Of a stretch of DNA of 64,000 nt, positions 1 to 9,170 are shown in pieces; the first letter of the stretch is position 1, and the number at the start of each line of letters is the position of its first letter. The translations under genes were made by a program, and so were the position numbers. The notes beneath the pieces were generated by a model. That model was given only the letters and a program-made list of their open reading frames with translations. It ran no database searches and was not told the DNA's origin. The stretch comes from Streptomyces sp. AC558_RSS880 (GTDB lineage: Bacteria > Actinomycetota > Actinomycetes > Streptomycetales > Streptomycetaceae). Location of the stretch: positions 56,988-120,987 of the forward strand of contig NZ_JAGMUJ010000081.1 in the NCBI RefSeq assembly GCF_019049255.1, given 5' to 3'.

Positions 1-323
1 CCGGTGTACGGCGCTCCGCTGCTCAGCGACCGCAGCACCGTCTGCTCGGTGCCGTCGGGCTTGACCACGTAGAGGGAAACGAAGTTGTTCCAGTTGAGGT
101 CCTCGATGGTGAAGGCGGGGCAGGCGCCCGGAATCTCCAGGGAGTCGCCGAACGGCTGCGGGTCGCTGAGCCTGCCGTTTCCGGGGCTCATGGTGAACTC
201 ACCGACGGAGGCCGCCCGGGCAGGCTGGGACTGGGACACGACCAGGGCCACCAGGCCCGCGGCCAGTGCGGCGCAGGCGGCCACGATCGCGGCCGCTCTT
301 CGGAACGGATGTAGCGCTGTCAT
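1..323 (-). CDS. Secreted protein, N-terminal part (cut by window edge)
   Basis: Only the first 107 or so residues are inside the window; the gene runs off the left edge. Reading leftward from an ATG at 323 gives a signal peptide (basic start MTALHPFRR, hydrophobic stretch to about residue 30, then QPARA before the mature part). The mature part begins SVGEFTMSPGNGRL and has no motif I can assign. It is the next gene downstream of the pstCAS-like operon on the same strand, after a hairpin at 369-410, so it may be a co-localised surface protein with its own transcript or read-through expression. Function unknown. The reading frame is open to the edge and the codon use is typical, so the gene itself is fairly sure. 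Confidence 0.7.
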   Translation of the reverse strand, partial: MTALHPFRRAAAIVAACAALAAGLVALVVSQSQPARAASVGEFTMSPGNGRLSDPQPFGDSLEIPGACPAFTIEDLNWNNFVSLYVVKPDGTEQTVLRSLSSGAPYT

Positions 324-368
324 GCTGAGGGCCCCCCGGGGGACGGTCGACGAAATGTGCTGGGACAG

Positions 369-410
369 CGCGTGGGGCCGGGCACCTGGGAGGTGCCCGG
401 CCGTCACGCG
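369..410 (-). terminator. Hairpin downstream of the secreted PstS-like gene
   Basis: A perfect 12-bp inverted repeat (GGCCGGGCACCT at 376-387, complement at 391-402) with a 3-base loop, extended outward by a CGCGTG/CACGCG pair. It lies 24 bases after the stop at 434 on the minus strand. No T-run is present, as is usual in Streptomyces. Confidence 0.6.
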
Positions 411-433
411 TGGATCAGAGGTCGGTCATCGGG

Positions 434-1432
434 TCAGCGCTCGGCCTTGAGGGCGGTGCTGCCGCAGTCCGCGCCGAGGGTGCCGAAGCCGTAGTTGGTG
501 AGGGTGGCGGTGTCCGCGCAGACCTTCGAGTCGGAGCCGGTGAAGGTCTCGTCGATGACGGCGTCGGACAGGTTGGCGGTCGGGACGACGTTGTAGACCT
601 GGCGGAGGAAGTCGGCGTCGAAGCCGGAGTTCAGCGCGAGCGCGCTGCCCGAACCCGTGGTCGGGGCAAGGCTGTTGATGCTGCGCAGACGCGACTGGCC
701 GCGGCGGTTCGGGACGTCGGCGAAGCCCTTGCCCTGGGAGATCCACTGGGCGATCGAGTACGGCATGAGCTGGTTGCCGTTGGCGATGGCCTCGCCGTTG
801 TGCTCCTGGACGTTGTCGACGACGCAGTCGCCGAGGTCGGCCTCCGTCATGCCGAGCGCCGTCAGCCAGAAGGACCGGGTGCCGGAACCGGACTGCGGCA
901 GCAGCGGCTGGGCGTTCGGGTACTGGGCCGAGTCGCACTCGTAGATGTCGATCAGCTGCGCCTTGGTGAGGTTCGTCGGCAGGGTGCTGCCGAGGTCCGT
1001 GGCGTAGGTGACACCGTCGAGGGCGAACGGGACGAAGGTGAGGTCGTCGGTGCTGGTGTCCGCGGGACCGCGCGAGGAGCGGGCGAAGTCGACGCAGTCG
1101 GTGCCGGCGGCGAGGTCGGCGTTGAGCGCGTTGATGCCGGCCGAGGAGCCGTTCGGACGCGCGATGCCGGCACAGCCGGTCGCCTTGGTCGTGATCGTGG
1201 CGGTGCCGGTGGCGTTCCAGGAGGCGATGATCTTGCCGCCCGCGTTGGTGACGGCGGCCGAGTCGCCCAGGCCGTTCATCACGTACTGCGTGGTGTCCGA
1301 ACCGACACCGGCCAGCTGACGGTAGTCGGTGGCCGGGCTCGGGTCCGCCGAGGCCGGGGAGGACAGGATGCCGAGACCGAGGGCCGCGGCACCGACGACG
1401 GCACCGACCTTGGCGTAGGACTTGACGTTCAC
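434..1432 (-). CDS. Secreted PstS-like substrate-binding protein
   Basis: 332 residues from a GTG at 1432, chosen because AAGGGG sits about 8 bases upstream and the signal peptide (VNVKSYAKVGAVVGAAALG, then SSPASA cleavage near residue 29) begins there; an upstream in-frame extension to 1528 has no site. The mature part starts with a PstS-type loop (GVGSDTTQYVMNGL) and has the later PLLPQSGSGTRSFW segment, which resembles the phosphate-contacting SGSGT loop of periplasmic phosphate-binding proteins. No membrane anchor is seen, so it should be released or wall-held by other means. It follows two anchored PstS-like proteins on the same strand, but 170 bases separate it from them, so it may have its own promoter. 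The ligand is not provable from sequence; phosphate or another oxyanion is likely by fold. Confidence 0.75.
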   Translation of the reverse strand: MNVKSYAKVGAVVGAAALGLGILSSPASADPSPATDYRQLAGVGSDTTQYVMNGLGDSAAVTNAGGKIIASWNATGTATITTKATGCAGIARPNGSSAGINALNADLAAGTDCVDFARSSRGPADTSTDDLTFVPFALDGVTYATDLGSTLPTNLTKAQLIDIYECDSAQYPNAQPLLPQSGSGTRSFWLTALGMTEADLGDCVVDNVQEHNGEAIANGNQLMPYSIAQWISQGKGFADVPNRRGQSRLRSINSLAPTTGSGSALALNSGFDADFLRQVYNVVPTANLSDAVIDETFTGSDSKVCADTATLTNYGFGTLGADCGSTALKAER

Positions 1433-1602
1433 TTCTGAACCCCTTGCTGGTGGATTTTCGAAGAATGGACGTTCAAGCTGAATCCGGATTTTCTCGCTGC
1501 CGACCCGTCGGCCGGCCACCGCATACACTTCCAGGAATTCCCGGCGAATACCAACGAATTCCGCGCGATGGAAAGGTTACGAGAAGGCTCCCTAGGTGTC
1601 TC

Positions 1603-4053
1603 CTAGGAGATCCGGCGATGCGCGAGATGAAGCATCACCGGACCGGAGAGTCCGGCTCCTCCTCCCAGAATGAGTACGCCTATGAGAACCCAGCGGATAA
1701 TGCCGATGATTTCCCCGCGGGTGATACCCCCGCCGGATTCCGCGGCGACCTTCTGCGGGTCCGAGGCGGCCGCCCCGGAGCCGTTCGCGGCGGACTGCGA
1801 GGCATCCGGCCCCGCCGTGCCGCCGTCGCCCCCGCCGGCGGCCGCGCCACCCGTGCCGCCCGCGGACGCGTCCCCGGGACCGCCCGCGGAACCCCCTCCG
1901 CCCGGGGAGCCGACGCCGCCGGAGTCCCCGCCGCCGGACGAGGTGCCGTCCGTGACCGTGCCGCGCTCCAGGGCGTCGGCGGCGGACTCGGCCTGGTCGC
2001 GCAGCCGTTGCGGCAGCGGCGCGTACCCGGGGGGAAGCTCACCGGCCGCGAGGCCGGGGGTCTGGCCCGGGCCGGCCACGTACCGGATCAGGTCCGCGTA
2101 GGCCGCGCGGGCCTCGGCGTCCTGGTTCACCGAGGCCACGGCGTAGGCGACGGCGGTCAGCGGGTACGCCGTCCCCTTGGCGCGCGCCGGATCGGCCTTG
2201 AGCACGGAGGGCGTGTCCGCCCAGGGCCGCATGGCTTCGGCGCCGGCCGCCAGGGTGTCGGCGGACGGCTTCACGAAGGTGCCGTCCGCGTTGCGCAGGG
2301 CCGCCGTCTTCAGGCCGTACCGCTCGGCGGAGACCGCGTCGACGACGGCCAGTACGGCGCGTGTGCCGAGGAGGGCGGGGTCGTTGACGAGTTTGGGCGG
2401 GGCGTCGGTGGGGGGTCCCCACTGGATGGTGCGGTTGTTGTTGCCGCGGAGCGTGCGCAGGGCGCCTTCGTGCAGGTCGGCCGTGTAGGGGTCCAGATCG
2501 GTCACCGTGTAGGTGAGGGGCGGGGTGCCGTTGGCGAGGGCGGGCGCCGTAGTGGGGTCCACCTTGGGGTACTCGGTCAGCGTCGTGTTCCCTGCCAGGT
2601 CCAGTTCCTCGTAGTACGGGTTCACCCGCGTTCCGTGGGGGTCCGGTTCCCCGGAGAGGAAGTCCCGGGCCTCCGGGTCCGACTGCAGCCAGTTCCAGAC
2701 GACCCGCGAGGTGTCGGAGTTCTGCAGCGGCACCATGAGGCTGCGCGGCCGCACACCGCCCTTCGGGAAATCAGGGTTCAGCGCGAGGAATTCCGGGTCC
2801 TGGGCGAATGATTCCGGATTTCCGCTCACGTGCTCCGGTGTCCGTCCGGGCACGTCCTCCTGGTAGGAATGGGTGAGCATCTTCGCGACGATCCGCGGTG
2901 TCAGTTTCATTTCCTGCACGAGGCCCGACGGGTTCTCCATGAAGAAGGCGATCGCCAGTCCCGACACCGCCACCGGCGCGTGCACGATCCCTCCCCCGCC
3001 TTCCGCCGGGACCGCCGGGTCGACGGTGAAGCCGAGCAGGGGCGTGTCGGCCGACGTGGCCAGGACCTGGTTCCGGGCCACCTCCTCTCCGCCCTGGGTG
3101 AAGGCGAAGGTGCTCTTCAGCGAGGTGCAGAGCTTCGGCTGCCAGGAGGTGACGGCCTCCGTCACCAGTTCGGACCCGGCGGTGGGGCGTTCCGGCTGGC
3201 CCGACGGGCAGTAGTCGTCGACCGGCAGGAACTCCAGCGGCACCACCATCCGCTGCTCCCAGTTGGCCGCGGACAGCGGTGAGGAGTGCACGGCGAGGCT
3301 CTGGGTGCCGAGGACGTCCGTGCCGTCGGCGTCGTGGGTGCCGCGCGGCACGATGACCAGCCAGCAGGACCGGGGGTCCGCGGCGCTGCCGGCGGGCGCG
3401 GTGTTCAGACCGCAGCCGAGGTGGGGGGCCTGGACTCCGTCCTGGACCTCGAAGGTCACCTCGCCCCTGCCGTTGGCGAAGGTGCGGGCGCCGGCCTGCT
3501 CGTTCGTGTCCAGCGGACCGAAGTAGGTCCAGTCGGTGCGGGACTTGGTGGGCGGCAGACCGCCCACGGGCTGGAAGGGCGCGAACGTCTGGTCCCCCTT
3601 GTACTCGGTCTCCCGGGGGTCGTAGGCGTGGTTCTCCTTGTCCGTGCTGAGGGACCGGCCGGCGGTGTACTGGCCGGGGAACGGCTGGCCCGTGGCGCCG
3701 AACACGCACTGCTCGCGGTCCGGGCCCGCCGGGTCGTCCCCCCAGCACTGCATGATCTGCAGGAAGTTGTTGGTGAACTTGCCGGCCGGGGTCGCCTTTC
3801 CGCCCTCCCAGCTGACCCGGACCCCCTGCGAGCGGAGCCCTTCGGTCTGGTGCACGGTGACCTTCAGGCCGGAGAAGTCGTCGTGCGGGCCCTTCCGTCC
3901 GGAGACCGTCACCGCCGAGTCCTCCCCGGCCTCCGCCGCGGCGGCCGGCTGCGTGGCCGCCGGCGGCGGCAGCAGGGCCAGGACCAGCGCGGCGAGCAGG
4001 GAGCCGACGGCGGCCGGCACGCGCGGCCGGAACCTCTTCGGCGTGTTCGTCAT
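1603..4053 (-). CDS. Large membrane-anchored PstS-like surface protein
   Basis: 816 residues. It has a signal peptide to about residue 40 (MTNTPKRFRP, hydrophobic LLAALVLALLPPP, AAAA cleavage), a very long extracytoplasmic part, a Gly/Ser/Ala-rich linker (about 685-765) and one C-terminal membrane helix (IIGIIRWVLIGVLILGGG) with a short basic tail. The middle contains PstS-like elements, for example GLAIAFFMENPSGLVQEMKLTPR and the following IVAKMLTHSY, which match the 'lsrdvlakIfTGk' region of phosphate-binding proteins. It is about twice the length of a normal PstS. The start ATG overlaps the stop of the 573-residue pstS by 4 bases, so the two are translationally coupled. Role inferred: an accessory anchored binding or surface protein working with the adjacent transporter. 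A purely structural surface role is the alternative. Confidence 0.7.
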   Translation of the reverse strand: MTNTPKRFRPRVPAAVGSLLAALVLALLPPPAATQPAAAAEAGEDSAVTVSGRKGPHDDFSGLKVTVHQTEGLRSQGVRVSWEGGKATPAGKFTNNFLQIMQCWGDDPAGPDREQCVFGATGQPFPGQYTAGRSLSTDKENHAYDPRETEYKGDQTFAPFQPVGGLPPTKSRTDWTYFGPLDTNEQAGARTFANGRGEVTFEVQDGVQAPHLGCGLNTAPAGSAADPRSCWLVIVPRGTHDADGTDVLGTQSLAVHSSPLSAANWEQRMVVPLEFLPVDDYCPSGQPERPTAGSELVTEAVTSWQPKLCTSLKSTFAFTQGGEEVARNQVLATSADTPLLGFTVDPAVPAEGGGGIVHAPVAVSGLAIAFFMENPSGLVQEMKLTPRIVAKMLTHSYQEDVPGRTPEHVSGNPESFAQDPEFLALNPDFPKGGVRPRSLMVPLQNSDTSRVVWNWLQSDPEARDFLSGEPDPHGTRVNPYYEELDLAGNTTLTEYPKVDPTTAPALANGTPPLTYTVTDLDPYTADLHEGALRTLRGNNNRTIQWGPPTDAPPKLVNDPALLGTRAVLAVVDAVSAERYGLKTAALRNADGTFVKPSADTLAAGAEAMRPWADTPSVLKADPARAKGTAYPLTAVAYAVASVNQDAEARAAYADLIRYVAGPGQTPGLAAGELPPGYAPLPQRLRDQAESAADALERGTVTDGTSSGGGDSGGVGSPGGGGSAGGPGDASAGGTGGAAAGGGDGGTAGPDASQSAANGSGAAASDPQKVAAESGGGITRGEIIGIIRWVLIGVLILGGGAGLSGPVMLHLAHRRIS

Positions 4054-5771
4054 GCCGCACCGCCGTTGCGCCGGGCCCGGTTCGCCATCACGCGGGCGAC
4101 CAGCGGGGGGCCGATGACGACGCCGACCAGCAGGACGGCCGAGAGGGCCATCAGCGCGGTGCGCAGACCCGTCGTGTCACCGGAGGCGAGGGAGACCGGG
4201 CTGGCGGCCACGGAGCCGTCGCCGCCGTCGCCGGAGCTGAGCACCTCGCCGGTGTCGGGGTCGACGACGGTGCCGCCGGTCGACCCGCCCGTGCCCGCAC
4301 CGCCGGTGTCGCCGCCGGTCGTGCCGTCGGCGCCGCCCGAGCCGGTGGAGCCCGCGCCGCCCGTCGAACCGGTGCCGCCGCTGCCTCCGGTGCCGCCGCC
4401 TCCGGGGCCCCCGGAGCCCGACCCGCCGCCGCTGCCGCCGTTGCTCACCGGGGTGGTCTGCTTGGCGCCGCCGGTGCCGGTGGCGCACTGGTCGGTGCCC
4501 TTCTTGTCGCACGCCTGCGGGTAGGGGGCGTTCTTCGCGAGGAGGTTCTCGCCGCTGGAGGAGAACGTCGGGTTGTTGCAGGACTTGATGTCGATCTTCT
4601 CGGTCTCGGCGCCCGGGATCTTGCGCACCTGCTCCATGCCGGCCTGGACGAGGTTCATCGGCAGGGGCGAGTAGCCGAGCCGGTCGGCCTGCTGCTGGCC
4701 CTCGCAGAGGAAGTAGTTGCTGAACGCGCTGAGCGTGGCGCCCTTGGCCTTGGTGAAGCCCATCTCCTCCTTGGTCGGGACGATCATGTAGCTGTAGCTG
4801 GAGAGGGGGTAGGTGCGCCGGTCGTCGAAGGTGTAGACCCCGTCCAGGTTCTGGGTCAGGTAGTTCGCCGAGCGCGGGTCGTTGTTGATCCGGGCGCGGG
4901 TGAGGGCGACGGCGACGCTGGAGGCGGTCGGCTCGACGTAGTAGCCGGACCGGTTGAGGACCTTCACCACCGGGAAGTTCGCGTTGCGGGCGTAGGAGTA
5001 CTCGACGTAGGTGATGGCGCCCTCGGCCTGGGGCTGCTTGGTGTAGCCGGCGACGCCGAGAGAGCCGGACTGGGCGACGAAACCGGAGCCGGGGATGTTG
5101 GGGAAGTACGACGTCAGACCGCAGGGTGTGGGCTTGTTCGCGCGGCGGCAGTAGTCGTTCCACAGGGAGCCGTACTGCTTGGACATCCACAGGGTGAACT
5201 GGGCGGTCGTACCGGAGCCGTCGGAGCGGACGACGGGGACGATGCGGCGGGCCGGCAGGTTCAGCCTGGGGTTGTCGGCCCTGATCTCCGGCGCGTTCCA
5301 CATGGTGAGCTTGCCGGTGAAGATCTTGCTGATGACGTCGCCGGACAGCCGCAGGTTGGTGACCTGCCTGCCGCCGATCTTGAGGTTGTACATGAACGAC
5401 GTACCGCCGGCCACGATGGGCATGTAGGCGTACTTGCGCTTGGGCGGGGTGTCGGTGGTGCCGAACTCGGTGAGGCCGTAGGGGATCTCGGAGACGCCGA
5501 AGTCGGAGGTGCCGTTGGCGAACTGGTTGCGGCCGACGGTGGAGCCGACCGACGCGTAGTTCACGGTCATGCCCTGCTGGCGGACGTTGCGGCGCCACTG
5601 TTCGATCGCGTTGGCGCTCCACGTCGAGCCGGAGCCGCTGATCTTGACGTAGGTGGCGGCGAGCGCGGGCGGCGGGTTGACGGCCAGCAGCACGCAGCCC
5701 AGGGCGAGGCACAGTGCCAGCGCCTGGTACACGCGCGGTGCGCGCGGGCGTCGGACAGGTGCGGTTGTCAC
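4050..5771 (-). CDS. pstS: Phosphate ABC transporter substrate-binding protein, membrane anchored
   Basis: 573 residues. Signal peptide about 1-38 (NPPPALA before ATYVKISGSGST). The core is a recognisable PstS: GSGSTWSANAIEQW at the N-terminus, SDFGVSEIPYG, VISKIFTGKLTMWNAPEI and VVRSDGSGTTAQFTLW, the loops that hold phosphate in this family. After about residue 430 comes a Gly/Ser/Thr-rich linker of roughly 80 residues and a C-terminal membrane helix (LMALSAVLLVGVVIGPPLV) with a basic tail, so the protein is tethered by a C-terminal helix instead of the usual lipid-modified N-terminal Cys. It is coupled by 4-base overlaps to pstA upstream and to the 816-residue protein downstream. Regulation by PhoP is expected for the family, but I did not find a convincing PHO box. 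Confidence 0.85.
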   Translation of the reverse strand: MTTAPVRRPRAPRVYQALALCLALGCVLLAVNPPPALAATYVKISGSGSTWSANAIEQWRRNVRQQGMTVNYASVGSTVGRNQFANGTSDFGVSEIPYGLTEFGTTDTPPKRKYAYMPIVAGGTSFMYNLKIGGRQVTNLRLSGDVISKIFTGKLTMWNAPEIRADNPRLNLPARRIVPVVRSDGSGTTAQFTLWMSKQYGSLWNDYCRRANKPTPCGLTSYFPNIPGSGFVAQSGSLGVAGYTKQPQAEGAITYVEYSYARNANFPVVKVLNRSGYYVEPTASSVAVALTRARINNDPRSANYLTQNLDGVYTFDDRRTYPLSSYSYMIVPTKEEMGFTKAKGATLSAFSNYFLCEGQQQADRLGYSPLPMNLVQAGMEQVRKIPGAETEKIDIKSCNNPTFSSSGENLLAKNAPYPQACDKKGTDQCATGTGGAKQTTPVSNGGSGGGSGSGGPGGGGTGGSGGTGSTGGAGSTGSGGADGTTGGDTGGAGTGGSTGGTVVDPDTGEVLSSGDGGDGSVAASPVSLASGDTTGLRTALMALSAVLLVGVVIGPPLVARVMANRARRNGGAA

Positions 5772-7066
5772 GGGGTGCTCCTCGTCGGTGCGGGGTGGTC
5801 GGTCGTCTGGTCGGCCCGGCCGCGGGCCGCGAAGCGCTGCGCGTCACGGCGGGAGGCCCGGACCCGGCGGTGTTCCTGTCGGCGGGACAGCCGGCCCGGC
5901 CCGCGCCCGCCGAGGACGCGGGCGAGGACGAACAGGACGAGCACCAGCACCAGAAGCACCGCCGCGGTGCCGAAGCCCCGGGCGATGTAGGTCGGTTCGG
6001 GGGACTTGACCAGCTCGAAGGCGGCGAGCGGCAGCGAGACCATCGGGTCCTGGAGCGGATTGGTGTTGAGCTCCGCGGTGAAGCCGGCGGTCAGCAGCAC
6101 CGGCGAGGTCTCCCCCACCCCGCGGGCGGTGCCGAGGATGACGGCGGTGGTCAGCCCGGACCGGGAGGTGGGCAGGACGACGTGCCAGACGGTCCGCCAG
6201 CGCGAGGTGCCGAGCGCGTACGACGCCTCCCGCAGGGTTCCGGGCACCAGCCGGATCACCACGTCCGCCGCCCGGATGATGATCGGCAGCATCATCACCG
6301 AGATGGCGAGCGCGGCGGCGAGTCCGGAGCGGTCGAAGCCGAGGCCCAGGATGAAGGTGGCGTAGATGAACAGGCCGGCCACGATGGACGGCAGCGCGGT
6401 CATCGCCTCGACGATGGTGCGCACGAACCGGCTGAACGGGCCCGGCACCTCGTTGAGGAAGACGGCGCAGACCAGTCCGGCGGGGATGCAGACGGCCAGG
6501 GCGATGCCGATCTGCCACAGGGTGCCGACGATCGCGTGCAGGATGCCGCCGACGCCGAGCGGCTCGACCGGACCGGCGTCGGCCATCGACTGGGTGTAGA
6601 AGTTCAGGTGCGGCAGCGCCTCGCGGCCCTCGTAGAGGGTGTAGACGACGACGAAGGCCAGGACGGCCAGCATCAGCAGCCCGAGGGTCTGCACGACGGC
6701 CGCGGCGACCCGGTCGCGCACCGCGGGGCCGTCCTCGTCGAAGGAGACCAGCAGCGCGTACACGCCGAGGAAGAGCACGTAGGCGATGGCGAGGAAGCCG
6801 AGGACGCCGTTGAAGGGCAGCAGCCGGTCGAAGATCAGCCAGGTCAGCGCGAGGGACGCGGCGGCGGCGCCGAGCAGGGCGTAGACGTCGGTGGCGCGCA
6901 GTGTGGACAGGTTGCGGCGGGACTGCCCGGGCGCGGTCCGGGCGCCGGGGCCGCGCCCCGGCAGCGTGGTTCCCCCGGCCGGCGGCTTCGGCGGTCCCGC
7001 GAGGGCGGCCGGCGCGGCCGGCGGTCCCGGGTCGCCCGGCGGGCTCTGGGGAGCGGTGACGGTCAT
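5768..7066 (-). CDS. pstA: Phosphate ABC transporter permease PstA
   Basis: 432 residues, longer than a typical PstA (about 280-300) because of a proline-rich cytoplasmic N-terminus of about 70 residues and a longer first part with extra membrane segments. The permease core shows several helices and the cytoplasmic EAA-type loop (REASYALGTSRWRTVWHVVLP) that docks on the ATPase. It should form the membrane channel with PstC. The start ATG at 7066 lies 13 bases after the pstC stop, and its stop overlaps the pstS start by 4 bases. No ATPase gene (pstB) is adjacent on either side inside the window. Confidence 0.85.
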   Translation of the reverse strand: MTVTAPQSPPGDPGPPAAPAALAGPPKPPAGGTTLPGRGPGARTAPGQSRRNLSTLRATDVYALLGAAAASLALTWLIFDRLLPFNGVLGFLAIAYVLFLGVYALLVSFDEDGPAVRDRVAAAVVQTLGLLMLAVLAFVVVYTLYEGREALPHLNFYTQSMADAGPVEPLGVGGILHAIVGTLWQIGIALAVCIPAGLVCAVFLNEVPGPFSRFVRTIVEAMTALPSIVAGLFIYATFILGLGFDRSGLAAALAISVMMLPIIIRAADVVIRLVPGTLREASYALGTSRWRTVWHVVLPTSRSGLTTAVILGTARGVGETSPVLLTAGFTAELNTNPLQDPMVSLPLAAFELVKSPEPTYIARGFGTAAVLLVLVLVLFVLARVLGGRGPGRLSRRQEHRRVRASRRDAQRFAARGRADQTTDHPAPTRSTP

Positions 7067-7079
7067 CCGGTCGTTCTCC

Positions 7080-8096
7080 TCAGGAGTCGCTCGCCGCGCC
7101 GGAACGGCTGCGGGCGACGATCGTCGATGCGGCGAAGTTGACGACCAGGGTCATCAGGAAGAGCGCGAGGCCTCCGGCCATCAGCGCCGACATGCCGATC
7201 TCGGACGCCTCCCCGTAGCGCAGGGCGATCAGGGAGGAGACCGAGCTGGTGCCGTTCTGCAGGATGTGCGGCTGGATCACGAACACCGGGGAGATCACCA
7301 GGTAGACGGCGATGGTCTCGCCGAGCGCCCGGCCCAGGCCCAGCATGGTGCCGCCGATCATGCCGCCCTTGCCGAACGGCAGGACGACGCTGCGGATCAT
7401 GCCCCAGCGGTTCGCGCCGAGCGCGTACGCGCCCTCCCGCTCGCCGACCGGGGCCTGCGAGAAGACCTCCCGCATCACCGAGCAGATGATCGGCGCGACC
7501 ATGAGGGACACGACCATGCCGGCGATGAAGGTGGAGGAGGTGTAGACGGTCGCGGTCGCGAGCGGGTCGCGGGGATCGGAGCCGTCGACCTCGAACAGCG
7601 GGATCCAGCCGAGGTAGGTGGAGATCCAGCGGGAGACCGTCACCACGTGGCCCTGGAAGAAGAACAGCCCCCACAGGCCGTAGACCACCGACGGCACGGC
7701 GGCCATCAGGTCCACGGTGCTGATGAGGGTCTGCCGGATCCGGGGCGGGGCGTATTCGGAGATGTAGAGCGCGGTGCCGAGGGCCATCGGTACGGCGAAC
7801 AGGATGGCGACGAGCGCGATCAGCACCGTCCCGACCAGTACCGCGGCGATGCCGAAGTTGCCGCCGTCGGGCTCCCACGCCTCGGTGGTGAGGAAGTCCC
7901 AGCCCGCGACCTCCAACGCCTGCCAGGCCCGGAAGGTCAGGAAACCGCCGACCAGCAGCATGATGGCGAGCACCAGACCGCCGCCACCGCGCAGGACGCC
8001 CCGGAACACGCGGTCGGCGGCGCCCGTGTCGGGATGCAGGCGTCTCGGCGGGTCGTCGGCGGCTGCCGCGGCCGGCTCAAGGGTTCGCGTCGTCAC
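7080..8096 (-). CDS. pstC: Phosphate ABC transporter permease PstC
   Basis: 338 residues from a GTG at 8096 (GTGACGACGCG); a nearby ATG at 8098 is followed at once by a stop and another at 8103 is out of frame. Six or so hydrophobic segments, the PstC-type PPRIRQTLISTVDLMAAVPS region and the EAA loop (REGAYALGANRWGMIRSVVLP) identify the permease. First gene of the leftward operon; the 219 bases upstream should hold its promoter. Two GTTCAC elements lie there on the minus strand but not in the 11-base tandem spacing of a PHO box. The ribosome binding site is weak. Confidence 0.85.
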   Translation of the reverse strand: MTTRTLEPAAAAADDPPRRLHPDTGAADRVFRGVLRGGGGLVLAIMLLVGGFLTFRAWQALEVAGWDFLTTEAWEPDGGNFGIAAVLVGTVLIALVAILFAVPMALGTALYISEYAPPRIRQTLISTVDLMAAVPSVVYGLWGLFFFQGHVVTVSRWISTYLGWIPLFEVDGSDPRDPLATATVYTSSTFIAGMVVSLMVAPIICSVMREVFSQAPVGEREGAYALGANRWGMIRSVVLPFGKGGMIGGTMLGLGRALGETIAVYLVISPVFVIQPHILQNGTSSVSSLIALRYGEASEIGMSALMAGGLALFLMTLVVNFAASTIVARSRSGAASDS

Positions 8097-8260
8097 ATGT
8101 CATGACGCTCGTGAGGCGTGGTGGACGACTGCGCACACGCATGTGAACGAGATGCCCCCGAGAGGCAACTTCCGGGTTTGTCGTGAACGCGGCGCTCAGG
8201 AGGGAACAGTGGGGCCGGGGCCCGCCGTCGTGGCGCACCCCGGCCCCTGGAACCACCGGT

Positions 8261-8312
8261 CGGTCAGTGCCGTGTTCCCGTCCCGCCGGTCAGTGCCGTG
8301 TCCCCGTCCCGC
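8261..8312. repeat. Two tandem 26-bp direct repeats upstream of pstC
   Basis: Copies at 8261-8286 and 8287-8312 differ at one base (GTTCCCG versus GTCCCCG). They lie between the pstC start and the DUF1508 stop, in the pstC upstream region or in the 3' end of the DUF1508 transcript. No known element matched by eye. Confidence 0.6.
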
Positions 8313-8315
8313 CGC

Positions 8316-8702
8316 TCACTCCGACTCACCCCACGTGATCGGCCCGCCCGATCCGAGGTCGGCCAGCAGCGCCCGGAACCGGTCGTAGGCGGCCTGGCAG
8401 GTCGAGTGCCGTTCGTAGGCCCGCGCCGACACGGCGAGGGCACCGCCGGAAGGGTCGCGCAGGCGCCAGACCCAGCCGCTGCCCCCCGAGGTGTGGTGCA
8501 CGGCGCCGGGCATTTCCGTCACGTCGGCGCACAGCCGCTCGAACGCCGTCCGGCAGTCGTCATGGTTTCTGTATGTGCGCGCTCCCACGGCGATGACCCG
8601 TCCATTGGTCGCCGTCAGCCGCCACGAATAAGTTCCGTCTGCACCAATGTCTATGTGGCAGCGCGTGCCGTGCACGGCAGCGCCCCCTCTTCGTGCCGTC
8701 AT
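8316..8702 (-). CDS. DUF1508 (YegP-like) protein with two repeats
   Basis: 128 residues from ATG at 8702; an in-frame extension to 8861 lacks a ribosome binding site and has atypical composition. The sequence contains two copies of the same motif: WRLTATNGRVIAVGARTYRN then DCRTAFERLC, and WRLRDPSGGALAVSARAYER then TCQAAYDRFRALL. This is the YegP/DUF1508 fold pattern, a small beta-rich domain usually found in tandem. Function in the family is not established. No signal peptide or membrane segment, so cytoplasmic. It reads the same way as pstC but 219 bases separate them. Confidence 0.7.
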   Translation of the reverse strand: MTARRGGAAVHGTRCHIDIGADGTYSWRLTATNGRVIAVGARTYRNHDDCRTAFERLCADVTEMPGAVHHTSGGSGWVWRLRDPSGGALAVSARAYERHSTCQAAYDRFRALLADLGSGGPITWGESE

Positions 8703-9170
8703 CCATCCCCACCCCTGTGTTTTCCGGCATCGGAAAGCCGCACTCCGATTCATGGTTCGTCGTTCGAGCGGCACTCGCAGGCTAGTGAGGCGGGAGTGAC
8801 ACGCGATCGGCACGGACTGGCGCACTCGCCACGCTTCACGTGAAAGTTGCCCCTCGTTCACGGCGCGGCGCCGCGCGTTCCCATGGGGACCGACACGCCC
8901 CCTGACGCCGGGTCAGACCGCCGGCCCGGGGCCGGGGAACGCGGCGGCGGCCGCCCGGCCCCCTGAAATTCCAGTCGAATTTTCCCTTCGGCTTTCCGCC
9001 GGGAGAACCCGTCCGATATTCGCGCGCATTATTCCAGGGGAATCGCATGCTGTTTTCAGGTCACACACGGAACATTCACAAAACCTGACGCCATGAGTAC
9101 GCTGCAGACGTCCAATGAGGGCCCGCCGACGACATTGCGACGGGCTTCGACATTCACCGTGGGGATTTCC
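8703..9170. other. 468-bp intergenic region, divergent promoters
   Basis: Lies between divergent starts at 8702 (minus) and 9171 (plus). The part from about 8960 to 9100 is relatively AT-rich for this genome (ATTTTCCCTTCGGC, ATTATTCCAGG, TTCACAAAACC), consistent with promoter DNA for the secreted protein gene. I see no RNA gene and no convincing reading frame on either strand. Confidence 0.5.

Noticed and set aside
434..938. Shadow frames inside the secreted PstS-like gene on both strands
   Set aside because: Repetitive Arg/Pro-rich translations without signal, domain or ribosome binding site.
5714..7141. A 475-codon open frame on the plus strand
   Set aside because: Antisense to pstA, low-complexity composition, no family match.
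8097..8315. Possible PHO box upstream of pstC
   Set aside because: Two GTTCAC elements occur on the minus strand but about 35 bases apart, not as the tandem 11-base repeats bound by PhoP; I do not claim a site.
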